A program made the translations under genes and the position numbers. The notes beneath the pieces are model-generated. The model saw only the letters and a list, made by a program, of their open reading frames with translations. It did not search any database and was not told where the DNA came from. From Cryptomeria japonica (Eukaryota; Streptophyta; Pinopsida; Cupressales; Cupressaceae), in the NCBI RefSeq assembly GCF_030272615.1, contig NC_081415.1, forward strand, positions 187,189,233-187,253,232: a stretch of 64,000 nt of DNA, given 5' to 3'. The first letter of the stretch is position 1, and every line of letters begins with the position of its first letter. This document shows, piece by piece, positions 22,185-33,145 of the stretch.

Positions 22185-22793
22185 CACAACTAAACTGGTA
22201 TATGGAGGAGATTGGAATCCTGGTAGTGTACCTAATTGGAGATAAGAACATGAGGTGTATGACTCAGGGGGAGTTCAAGTGCTCATGATGTAGAGCTGGC
22301 TTGCTTGAACTTGTAAGAATACTAACTGCCCAAAATGTAGGAGATGGAAATTGCAGAGATATTGCAGGTTGACCGACAGGTGAGCAATATTCACTGACAC
22401 ATCAACAACCGGTATCAGTCTTTCTGCAAATTAAGTTCAAATGGCTTCAGACCTGCATACTCAATTGGTGTCAATTGATGGTTAAGACCCCCATCTCAAG
22501 TGATATGACTTGAGAAGATGTAACAACCGGTGACAAGATAACAAGTGGTATCATAGGATATGTTACATTCAATGAAGATAAAGGGGAAGAAAGAATTCTA
22601 TCAGTAACTAGTAAATACAAGGAGGATTGATATCTTGCCAGTTCCCTTTGTCATTGTGTCAAAGGGGGAGAAGGATTATGTAGTATACCGCATACTATAT
22701 GTGTGAGAATCCATTGGATCATACAAAGGAGGAGAAGGAGTATGTAGTATGTTGGATACTACAAGAGTTGACATCAACGCCAAAGGGGGAGAT
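22185..22793 (+). mobile_element. Copia-B 3' non-coding end
   Basis: About 600 bases leading into an LTR. It contains two similar GTAGTAT ... ATACTA segments and ends with the polypurine tract CCAAAGGGGGAGA immediately before TGTTGTC. No coding motif is visible. The rest of the element is absent; the left edge is the junction with Gypsy-2. Confidence 0.7.
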
Positions 22794-23206
22794 TGTTGTC
22801 ATTGATGTCAACTGATATGGGATGACCACCGGTAGAACAGATGTATGTGCAAAACTAATATGGAGGACTACAGGATGTGATATCTTGGATATCACCTTGT
22901 GTTGCAGAACACCAGAAATGGAAAGAAAGATGACCTTAGGTGTCATCAGTACACAAGTTAGTGCTTGACTTGTGTGATGAGATAGAGAGGTGTTTGAGCC
23001 GTTGTTTGTGATGAAGAGGAATAATGTTACCTAAGTCACATCAACACTGAAGGAAAAGAATGAAAAGGTCTGTAAGGTTGCAGAAAAACATGACTCCCAC
23101 CGGATGAAGATGCAGTCAACATGAGAAGCAATGATTGATAGTGAATGTGCTCACATCAATTCACATGTGCCTGTTTGAAGAGATGTTGCACAAACAGGGA
23201 AGTCAC
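22794..23206 (+). repeat. Copia-B 3' LTR, left part
   Basis: Begins TGTTGTCATTGATGTCAAC right after the polypurine tract. It is interrupted at GTCAC (23202-23206) by Copia-1 and resumes at 29984 with the duplicated GTCAC. Confidence 0.8.
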
Positions 23207-24295
23207 TGTTGGATACAATTGTTTAATTGTGTATTGTCTTTGATGTTACACAAATGTCATATCAGTCTACCGAGTTCAGAATGTTCGGCAAAGCAGTTAG
23301 ACAGAGTCTACCGAGTTCAGACGGTAAGAGAAGCAAGTTAAGTCGGTCTTCGAAGAATATGTGAAGGAAAGTCAGTCTATACCGAGTTCACAGTCTTTAC
23401 CGAGTTAAGTCGGTCTTCGAAGAATATGTGAAGGAAAGTCAGTCTTTACCAAGCTCGCAGTACTTACCGAGTTCAGTCGGTTACCGAAGAATCAGCAGTG
23501 TTCACCGAGCACCAGTGAAATGTTCATGTAGCCGACCAAAGCAATATTTATTAATTGAAACTTGTATATGAAGCCGACCTATGTAATATTTATTGTAACT
23601 TATAATTGAGCCGACTTGGTAACCTGAATGGTATATATGAGAGATCAAGTTGCGATTTTGAAGTGTGGGAAAAAGAGTGAAAAGTATGGAAATGTGAAGG
23701 AGCAGAAATGTGCGAATTCTGATGAAGGATCAGTGATATCCTTGAGGTGCAGAAAAGATATATGTGATCAGTAAGGATCTATTGGCGCAGAACAGAGATC
23801 TGTATCAGCCAGATAAGTTGTGTTTAATTTAGGTCACTTCATTGTTGCTTTCTAACCATTGTAGCAGTGATACCGAAATCTCTTAACAGAGTTGGTCTAA
23901 CAACCATTTTGTAAATCCTCTGACAAGGTGACAATTCGGTTGAATTGTTCTTAAGACCTTTCACAAGGCCACTCCTAGCAGGGTGATCAAATCCTCTAAC
24001 AGGGTCACACCTAACAGTGTGTTTTGTAACCTTTAACAGGGCTCACTTCAGAAGAGTGAAAATCAGTAACTAGTTACATTGGTGGTTTTCCCAAAATTGG
24101 GTTTCCACGTTATATCTGGTGTTACTTGTGTTCATGTTATTTGTTTCATGCATATTAATGTTTGATGAACAATGATAAGCTAATTTACCGAGTTACAGCA
24201 GTTTATATTTAAGACATCTAAGAGACTTGTGGATTTATTTTTGTGGTAACTGATTCACCCCTCCCCTCTCAGTTACTCCATCCATATTTCCAACA
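23207..24295 (+). repeat. Copia-1 5' LTR
   Basis: Starts TGTTGGATAC and ends TTTCCAACA. The U3 part has at least six ACCGAG motifs, and a ~55-base unit (AAGTTAAGTCGGTCTTCGAAG onward) is tandemly repeated at about 23335 and 23404. Three GCCGAC motifs and a TATA box follow. Confidence 0.97.
23531..23640 (+). promoter_or_regulatory. Copia-1 core promoter: three GCCGAC motifs and TATA box
   Basis: GCCGAC at 23531, 23573 and 23610 precedes GTATATATGA at 23631. RCCGAC is the core of the plant DRE/CRT element bound by DREB/CBF factors in drought and cold responses. All three are retained in the 3' LTR. Stress control is an inference. Confidence 0.5.
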
Positions 24296-24297
24296 AT

Positions 24298-24309
24298 TGG
24301 TATCAGAGC
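24298..24309 (+). other. Copia-1 primer-binding site
   Basis: TGGTATCAGAGC two bases after the LTR, the standard complement of initiator tRNA-Met in plant Copia elements. Confidence 0.93.
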
Positions 24310-24357
24310 TTTCGGTGCTTATAGGAAGGATTTCAAGGATCTAAGCTAAAGATCAAG

Positions 24358-27300
24358 ATGTCTTACAAGAGGGAAATTCCAAGGTTAAATAGAAATAACT
24401 TTTCAGCATGGCAAGGTCTTATGAGACTCCATTTGGCTTCCATTGGAGATACAGGATTGACACATCTTGACACAGAATATGTGACACCCACTGGTACACT
24501 AACTGTTGCTGATATTGCTGCAAAGAAGACTCATAACACCATGATGATAGACATTGCATCTGCCCTAAGCTATGAAGAGTTTGATGATGTCAAAGATTGC
24601 AAAACTGCATTTGAAATGTGGAACAAGCTGAAAGATATCTATGGTGGTGATGACAATGTGAGAAGAGCCAAAGCAGAAAGCTTGAGAGGACAGTTTGATC
24701 AATTAAAAATGAGTGAGGATGAAAGTATTGCAAAATATGTTGAAAGAGTCAAAGCCAGTGTCAGTGCAATCAAAGCTTCTGGAGGTGATATCTCAGAGGA
24801 AACAGTCATAAGCAAAGTTCTCAGAACATTACTACCCATTTATGCAATCAGAGTTTCTGCAATTCAGGAAAGAAGATGTGAAGCAAATCACAAGATAAAT
24901 TTAGAGGCCATAGTTGGAAGATTAACTGCATTTGAGTTAGACAACTATGACAACTATGTTCCAGCTTCCAAAAACATGGAATCAGCATTTGAAGCTAAGC
25001 TTTCACTCAAGGAGAAAGGCAAAAAGAAAAAGGAATCTCGGTCAGAAAGTGAAGATGAATCAGAACCAAGTTCAGACAGTGATCTTGAAATAATTGAAGC
25101 TCTTCTAGCAAAGAAATATTCCAAAGGCAGAGGAAAATACAGAGGCAAAGTTCCTCTAATCTATTTTTCATGTGATGAAGTCGGTCATATTGCTGCTAGA
25201 TGCCCAAACAAGCAGAGCAAAGATGAGAAGAAAGATCACAAATGGAATGGCAAAAAGGACTACAAATCATTCAAAGGTAAGAAAACATGCTTTATGGCTA
25301 AGGATTCTGATAATAGTGAAGATGAAATTGTTTATATTGCTATAAGAGATGATTCTGATAATGATGAGGAAGATAAGATGGCACTTATTTCTCATATAAG
25401 CAAAAATGATACTTGGATCATAGACAGTGGTTGCTCTCATCATATGACTGGTGATAAAACCAAGTTTGAACATTTTATAGACTATGATGGAGGTAGTGTA
25501 AGGTTTGGTAATAATGAACCTCGCTACATAAAAGGAAGAGGTAGAATTCCTATAACCAAAGAACTTGTATTTGATGATGCCTACTGGGTTGAAGGTCTCA
25601 ATCACAACTTGATGAGTGTGGCACAGCTACTTAATAGTGGACTCAAGGTGGAATTCATGCATGGGAAGGCCAGACTGCTAAATAATCAAGGAAAGCTGAT
25701 TGGATCAGGCACTCAAACAAAAGGTAATTTGTTCCGACTTGAAACAAGTGAAAATTCATGTTTTATTGCTCAAGTTGAAGAAAGTTGGTTATGGCACAAA
25801 AGGTTATGTCATGTAAATTTTGATAACCTAGTGAAAATAAGTAAATTCAGAAAAGTAAGAGGTATTCCAGATATAAAGAAACCTGAGGTCGGTCTATGTA
25901 AGAATTGTCAAATTGGAAAGATGGGAAAGACTAGTTTCAAAAGCAAAAACTATCAATCTGAAGATATATTAGAAATTGTGCATACTGATTTATGTGGACC
26001 CATAGGAACTGAAAGTTATACAGGAGAAAAGTTCTTCATTCTTTTTGTTGATGATTACTCAAGAATGATGACTGTCATGTATTTAAGGAACAAATCAGAA
26101 GCATTTGAAAAGTTCAAATGGTATTTGGCTAGAGTAGAAAAAGAAACAGGTAAAAGACTTAAATGTCTAAGGTCAGACAGAGGTGGTGAATTTATCTCTC
26201 ATGAATTCAATAACTTTTGCATTGAAAGAGGAATCAAAAGACAAGTTTCAGCCCCTAGAACTCCTGAGCAAAATGGAATAGCTGAAAGAAGGAACAGATC
26301 TATCATGGATTGTGCAAGAACCTTAATGATTGAAAAGAATATTTATATCAAATACTGGAAGGAAGCTATCAGCACTGCTGTTCATACCTTGAACCGAGTA
26401 CAGCTGAAGAAGGACTCATTTCAAACCCCCTATGAATTATGGTATGGCTACAAACCTAATGTAAGTTACCTAAAAGTATTTGGAAGTAAATGTTACATTT
26501 TGAAAGAATCTAGAAAAGGAAAATTTGATGTGAAAGGTGATGAAGGTATATTCCTCGGATATTCTTGCAAGAGTAAAGCATATAGATGTTTGAACTTGTC
26601 TACTCAAAAAGTTATAGAAAGTGCACATGTGAAAGTTGATGAGTTTGCAGAAAGATCTGAAGAAGAAAACAAAAGAGAACCAGAAGATTATAGAAGATTT
26701 GTGTCTATTGAACCTGATACAATACCAGATACATCTGCAAATCAGGAATCTTCTACTCCCGAGTCATCAGTAACCGAGTTACAGAAAGAGCAAACCGAGC
26801 CAGTATCTACCGAGTCTGATGAACCAAAACCAGTGTCTACCGAGTCTGAAGAAACCGAGCAAATATTTACCGAGCCAGTTGAAGAACAAGAGGACAATGA
26901 TGAAATTCATTCTAAAGGCAAGAAACCTGTATTAGCCGAGTATGTCAGACGACATCACTCAGCAGATCAGATCATTGGAGACAAATCTGAAGGAACCATG
27001 ACAAGAGGTAAGTTGAAAAGTACTTGTTTACTTGCTGATTTTGAACCTAGAAATGTCAAAGATGCATTGGGAAATGATAGTTGGACAGAGGCTATGAAAG
27101 AAGAGATAGAACAGATAGAGAAAAACAAGACATGGACTCTTGTACCCAGACCTAAGGATAAAAATGTCATTGGAACTAAGTGGGTATTCAGAAATAAACT
27201 GAATGAAGATGGCAAAGTTTCAAGAAACAAAGCAAGACTAGTATGTAAAGGATATGCTCAACAAGAAGGAATAGACTATGGAGAAACTTTTGCTCCTGTT

Positions 27301-28548
27301 GCAAGATTGGAAGGAGTCAGAACCTTACTTGCATATGCCGCCTACAAAGGATTCAAAGTTTATCAGATGGATGTTAAATCTGCATTTCTTAATGGTATAT
27401 TGGATGAAGAGGTTTATATTGAACAACCTGAAGGTTTTGTTGATCCACAAAAGAAGGACATGGTCTACAAATTACATAAAGCATTGTATGGTCTGAAACA
27501 AGCCCCTAGAGCATGGTATGAAAGATTGCATAACTATCTTATTCAGATTGGATTTCAAAGAACTAATGATAACAGTAGCTTGTATATCAAGGAAGGATCA
27601 GATAACAAAATTGTCTTAGCAGAAATATTTGTAGATGATACTATTTTCACAAGAAATGATGATCTTTGCAAAGAATTTTCAGTACAAATGAATAAGGAAT
27701 TTGAAATGTCTATGTTTGGTGAGATCAAATTCTTTGTTGGTCTTCAAATTCAACAGAACAAAAATGGTATCTACATTACACAATCAAAATACATCAAAGA
27801 GATACTGAAAAAGTTCGGTATGGAAGATTGTAAACCAGTTGGAACTCCTATGTGTACTGGATTAAAGCTTACCAAGGAAGATGAATCACAAGAAGTAGAT
27901 CAAACACTGTATAGATCTATGATTGGAAAGCTGCAGTATGTTGTTCATACTAGGCCAGATATTGCTCTTGCAGTTGGTATTGTTGCAAGATTCTCAGCAA
28001 AACCAAGAGAAAGTCACATGACGGCAATCAAAAGAATAATGAGATATTTGAAAGGAACTGAAGAGTATGGATTATGGTACAAATTTGGAGGAAATTTTGA
28101 TTTGAAAGTATTTACTGATGCTGATTGGGCAGGAAACATTGATGACAGAAAAAGTACAAGCGGAGGAGCATTCTTTCTAGGAAAGAGATTGGTTTCCTGG
28201 ACAAGCAAAAAGCAGAACTGTATATCCCAATCTATAGCAGAAGCAGAATATGTTGCTGGAGCAATAAATTGTTCAAATGTTGTTTAGTTTAAACAGCTAT
28301 TGGCAAGCATGAAAATGGAAATCAAAGAACCAATTGTTATGTTCTGTGATAATACAAGTGCAATTGACATGTCCAAGAATCCAGTGATGCATCCCAAAAC
28401 CAAGCACATTGCAATAAAATATCATTTTGTCCGAGAACTGGTGCAGGACAAGGAGATCAGATTGGAATATATTCACACAAAGGAACAAATTGCTGACATA
28501 TTCACAAAACCATTGGCTAAGGATGCATTCTTGTATCTAAGAGTATAA
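24358..28548 (+). pseudogene. Copia-1 gag-pol polyprotein with one nonsense codon
   Basis: About 1,396 codons from [10 protein letters not shown]. In order: gag (1-330) with a zinc knuckle near residue 268 reading [14 protein letters not shown], where Tyr replaces the first Cys; protease near 353 ([14 protein letters not shown]); integrase with HKRLCH and CKNC, then Asp in HTDLCG, Asp in RSDRGGEF and Glu in NGIAERR; an acidic hinge rich in TES/TEP; RT from about 922 ([17 protein letters not shown] in place of YVDD); RNase H (FTDADWAGN). A TAG at 28285-28287 interrupts the RNase H; TGG (Trp) is usual there. The frame continues to 28548 (TKEQIADIFTKPLAKDAF). No frameshift. The start ATG lies about 50 bases after the primer site. 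Confidence 0.95.
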
Positions 28549-28894
28549 TCAGGAAAATATTGCATATGAATCAGTACAAAAGGTACATTATAACTCAGAT
28601 AAAGTCTTATTGTCTTTGGCATGTGTTGTCAAAGAGGGAGAGTTACTGTTATATCCTACTAAAATTTGAAAGAAAGTTCATTAAGATAAAGAGGGAGAGT
28701 TGTTTGATAAAGAGGGAGAGTTTTACCATCCAAAGATGAAGTTACTTCACAGAGGGAGATTATTGAAAGAAGGAGTGTTCTCTATCCAAAGGGAAAGTTA
28801 TGTTGGCATGTTGCTGTCATAAAAGAAAAGACCTATTTTCAAATTTCATTCTGCTATGACATGTTGTGTTGCCATCAATGCCAAAGAGGGAGAT
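28549..28894 (+). other. Copia-1 3' non-coding region and polypurine tract
   Basis: No gene. GAGGGAGAG-like purine blocks recur several times (near 28636, 28690, 28712, 28752), and the last, CAAAGAGGGAGAT at 28882-28894, touches the 3' LTR and is the likely polypurine tract. The earlier blocks look like duplicated or decoy tracts. Confidence 0.8.
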
Positions 28895-29983
28895 TGTTGG
28901 ATACAATTGTTTAATTGTGTATTGTCTTTGATGTTACACAAATGTCATATCAGTCTACCGAGTTCAGAATGTTCGGCAAAGCAGTTAGACAGAGTCTACC
29001 GAGTTCAGACGGTAAGAGAAGCAAGTTAAGTCGGTCTTCGAAGAATATGTGAAGGAAAGTCAGTCTATACCGAGTTCACAGTCTTTACCGAGTTAAGTCA
29101 GTCTTCGAAGAATATGTGAAGGAAAGTCAGTCTTTACCGAGCTCGCAGTACTTACCGAGTTCAATCGGTTACCAAAGAATCAGCAGTGTTCACCGAGCAT
29201 CAGTGAAATGTTCATGCAGCCGACCAAAGCAATATTTATTAATTGAAACTTGTATATGAAGCCGACCTATGTAATATTTATTGTAACTTATAATTGAGCC
29301 GACTTGGTAACCTGAATGGTATATATGAGAGATCAAGTTGCGATTTTGAAGTGTGGGAAAAAGAGTGAAAAGTATGGAAATATGAAGGAGCAGAAATGTG
29401 CAAATTTTGATGAAGGATCAGTGATATCCTTGAGGTGCAGAAAAGATATATGTGATCAGTAAGGATCTATTGGCGCAGAACAGAGATCTGTATCAGCAAG
29501 ATAAGTTGTGTTTAATTTAGGTCACTTCATTGTTGCTTTCTAACCATTGTAGCAGTGATACCGAAATCTCTTAACAGAGTTGGTCTAACAACCATTTTGT
29601 AAATCCTCTGACAAGGTGACAATTCGGTTGAATTGTTCTTAAGACCTTTCACAAGGCCACTCCTAGCAGGGTGATCAAATCCTCTAACAGGGTCACACCT
29701 AACAGTGTGTTTTGTAACCTTTAACAGGGCTCACTTCAGAAGAGTGAAAATCAGTAACTAGTTACATTGGTGGTTTTCCCAAAATTGGGTTTCCACGTTA
29801 TATCTGGTGTTACTTGTGTTCATGTTATTTGTTTCATGCATATTAATGTTTGATGAACAATGATAAGCTAATTTACCGAGTTACAGCAGTTTATATTTAA
29901 GACATCTAAGAGACTTGTGGATTTATTTTTGTGGTAACTGATTCACCCCTCCCCTCTCAGTTACTCCATCCATATTTCCAACA
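28895..29983 (+). repeat. Copia-1 3' LTR
   Basis: Same length as the 5' LTR and about ten substitutions from it, for example in the second tandem unit and at the zone after the TATA box. Ends TTTCCAACA, followed by GTCAC. Confidence 0.97.
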
Positions 29984-31948
29984 GTCACATGAGTAAACTG
30001 CATGATGTAGAATACAAGGTGCCACTCCACCGGTAAGTGGAGCTTATGTCCTATTATGCATTGAGTGCATTATAGTAAATGGAGAGATAAGGGTGAAGAG
30101 GTAAAGGAAAGTACTTGAAGGATCACACTGGATCTACCGATGAACTGAGGGAATTCCTTAAGAACATGAGATCAGGGGTTATGCACTGGACTGACATAGA
30201 AGGCATGTTGGGATGCTAGTACAAGGGAAGTGTGAAGTTTTTGTCACCTTGACAAACTGGCAGAGGAATTAATAGAATTGATCAAGGAGAAGGCAAGGAT
30301 GAGTAGATGCAAATAAAGGAATATGACTTGATTGAAGATGGTGTCCGGTGAAGGATGATGACAGAATGTCATCAAGAAGGTTTACCGATATATAAGTCCA
30401 TTGGTAATATGAGCAAAGGTGCAGATGCAAATGTCTTCCTACCTTGTGGGATTGACATACTCAAGAAAAACATGTCTGACGACTGGTCAAGGTATTCCAC
30501 CAATAGTTCAGTAGAGTGCAAACATGATGAGTAAACTGGTACAATGTGAAAGACAGACAAAGTTGATAAACCGACAGAAAAGAGGAACTGGTAAAAAGTT
30601 TGGTCGGTGATCCTATGAGGACCGACATGAAGAGTCAAGGTGGTAGAGTTGGTCGACTTGGATGCCACATGGATTCAATGTGGCAAACCTACATTTGGAT
30701 AAGGATAGAATGTACATTGACAGGGTACTTGCAGGGTTGGTCGACATTAATGGAGGATCCCACAAATCCTGGATATGTTGAAAATTTTAGTGGCTCGAGG
30801 TCAGGAGGACAACTACGAACCAGCTAAGAGTGATTGAGGAGATCGAGGTGGATGAAGGAAACAACAAAACCAAATCTCGGTGTTTGACAAAGAGACCAGC
30901 CGATAAGGTAAAAAGCAAATCGCCAAAGATGGAAGGAGTGATCTAAGAGGTGCATAAATGGCAAATTTTTGCAAACTGGCAGTCTGGAAGATCAGATGGG
31001 GATCTTATTAGATTTGGTTTTCCTTGAGGATGGTGAAGAAACCCTAACCTCCTAGAATTTGAACAAGCTTTCAATGGGAAAACCAGTCTATAAATATGAA
31101 GGCAAAAAGATATTGAGGTGCTATTGCAGAATAGAAGGATATTGTGTTAGTGTGAAGTGTGATACTTTTGCAAGTAAGAGAAAATAAGCTAAGTGCTCAA
31201 TGAGCATCTGACAAGTGAGTGTGAGTGAGGGTGAACCTAGTTCAAACATTCAGCCGGTAGGAGAAGCAAAACTAGTAGTGGTTATACCAGCATAGGAAGA
31301 GGGAAGAGAGATGCATAGAAGGTAGATAGTGGATTGGTAGAGTTGAGCATTGATAAAGTGCAGAGTAGTGAGGAGGAGATCCCATAGAGAAGAAGAATTG
31401 AAGAGGTGTAATGGTAGGACTTATCCGCAGAGAAGCAGGAAGTGTGAGTAGCAAGAGAAGTGATTTAGTGTTGCAGAGAAGGAATCTCACCAACAGGGTA
31501 AGGTATTTGGAATGGTTGCAAGATTCACTTGTAACAGAGTAGCCACTTTTGTATTTGATGTTTTCATTGTGAACACTGAGTTGTAGCTCGGTGCATGGGT
31601 TGTAGCTCCTTTTGATTGTAGCCCATAAATCAGGTAGGGGTTGTAGCCCATATATCAGGTAGGGGCTATAGCTCCTTGGGTTGGTGCCCTAAACTTTATA
31701 ATAGAGGTTTGATTGCGAGGCTGGATTGGAGCAGTAGACTCCAACAACATTGCTCACCAAGGTTTTTCCCATCTTGGGTTTTCCTCGTACATGCTAGTGT
31801 TATGAGATGTCTCCTTGTGTGTGATTGCAATTTTTTTGGTTTCCCCAATCCATTAATCGGTATGCTCACATAGGATAGCTAAAGGGAAAAATATTTGAGA
31901 ACCACTAATTCACCCCCTCCCCCTCTCAGTGGTGCATTGTGTCTAACA
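29984..31948 (+). repeat. Copia-B 3' LTR, right part
   Basis: Resumes after the duplicated GTCAC and ends TGTCTAACA at 31948, preceded by the typical CACCCCCTCCCCCTCTCAG. Without the duplication the LTR totals about 2.37 kb. A TATA box (CTATAAATATG) is at 31088. Between 31570 and 31680 a GTTGTAGC(C/T)C motif recurs about five times. The open frames in it have no known motif. Confidence 0.8.
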
Positions 31949-31984
31949 AGCAGGTAAATCATATAAAGCAAAGTTTGAAGTGTT

Positions 31985-33145
31985 AAAAGAGTTCAAATGC
32001 AGCAATGACAACTCTAGTTCAAGATGGCTTCAAAAACTCTAATAAAAAACTCCAATACTTCTGTATTCAAATCTTGGACATCTTCCCTCTGAATCAACCT
32101 ACCTTTCTATTGGGTTTTTGTCCATCAACTATTAAGGACAAGCCTATTCTTTTCACATATTTCCGCAGATACAACACAACTTAAATGTATCCATGGTCGA
32201 TGCAAAGCAACCTTTGCTCCACCAATACCAAAAAATAGAGAAAGAACTTTAATGCCATTAGGATAAAATGCTTTCAAGACAAATAAATGGTATGCAACTA
32301 TATCTATTTGGAATGCATTACCCAAATAGTGCAATCGATCAGTCGCACAAGAAGTTCCACGAGTGTGATCTTTTTCAAATCCTAATATAATTTCTATCTT
32401 GTCCACCTCTAGAGGAGCCACCTGACCTAGCCCCACCCAAACCAAGTTCCATTCTTTGCACTTTTCAAGAATGTATTTATGTTCACTATCTTGCAGTTTC
32501 CCTTGTGAATTTGCAATTATAGTACAGAGTTCTTCACGAAGGACACTACCACATCATCGAGAGTCTATGCAATTCAATTTTTTTCTTTGATCCCATGGAG
32601 GCCAATAGTCCTTTGTTTGAGGAAGTGCTTCCTGAATAGTCATGGGGGGGAGAGGTAATTCTTGAAATCACCCTTCTATTGGGAGATTGTGTACATAACC
32701 TCTTGGCATTATAGAAGTTGAAAAGTACTTCGAGTCCACCAACTTTGGTTCCATGCACTATAGAAATTTTTGGATATTGTCTTCCAAATATCCTTCAGTG
32801 CAAAAGCATCATTCTCATAATATAAAAAAAGGTGGCCCTTGCATGAACACGTTGATTTCCTCCAAGCGTGGCCCAATAGGTTTCCCAGAAACTCCAAAAC
32901 CTGTTAGTCCCTCTAGACATAAATTAGAGACGTCACATCACACACTCTAGACATTGTTTGTTTGTATTGCATACTCTCTATGTATTTATCACCCTTTAAC
33001 ACTTTCCTCTGCTTTTCCCCAATTGCTCTCTTATGGGCAGCTGGTGAGCTTGTTTCCATGTCATTCAAGATAATGCCTGCTTGCTTTCTTTTATGAAATT
33101 TACTTGCACATGACTCTTCAGGTTGTATCTTTTGCTTCTGCACAG
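31985..33145 (-). pseudogene. DRM-type DNA methyltransferase pseudogene (intronless fragment)
   Basis: Translated in three frames the minus strand gives an ordered DRM-like match: GFGVSGKPIGPRLEE, then QGPPFF and YENDAFALKDIWKTISK, then EPKLVDSKYF, PRGYVHNLPI, TIQEALPQTKDYWPPWD, KLNCI, then WNLVWVGLGQVAPLE, EIILGFEKDHTRG, LGNAFQID, VAYHL, and VLSLFFGIGGAKVALHR, the SAM-binding motif I, ending GRLIQREDVQDLNTEVLE. DRMs have permuted motifs and perform RNA-directed de novo methylation. Several frameshifts and stops are present and the catalytic Pro-Cys motif is not reached. No intron appears across about 1 kb although DRM genes normally have many, suggesting a retrocopy. It ends close to the Copia-B LTR. 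Confidence 0.85.

Larger units (their letters stand above)
23207..29983 (+). mobile_element. Copia-1: complete, young Ty1/Copia element
   Basis: 6,777 bases: two 1,089-base LTRs, a tRNA-iMet-type primer site, one gag-pol frame and a polypurine tract, flanked by the 5-base duplication GTCAC (23202-23206 and 29984-29988). The LTRs differ at about ten sites by eye (0.9 %), nearly all transitions, so the insertion is recent relative to everything else here. A nonsense codon in RNase H and a lost zinc-knuckle cysteine suggest it can no longer act alone. It lies inside the Copia-B LTR. Confidence 0.97.
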
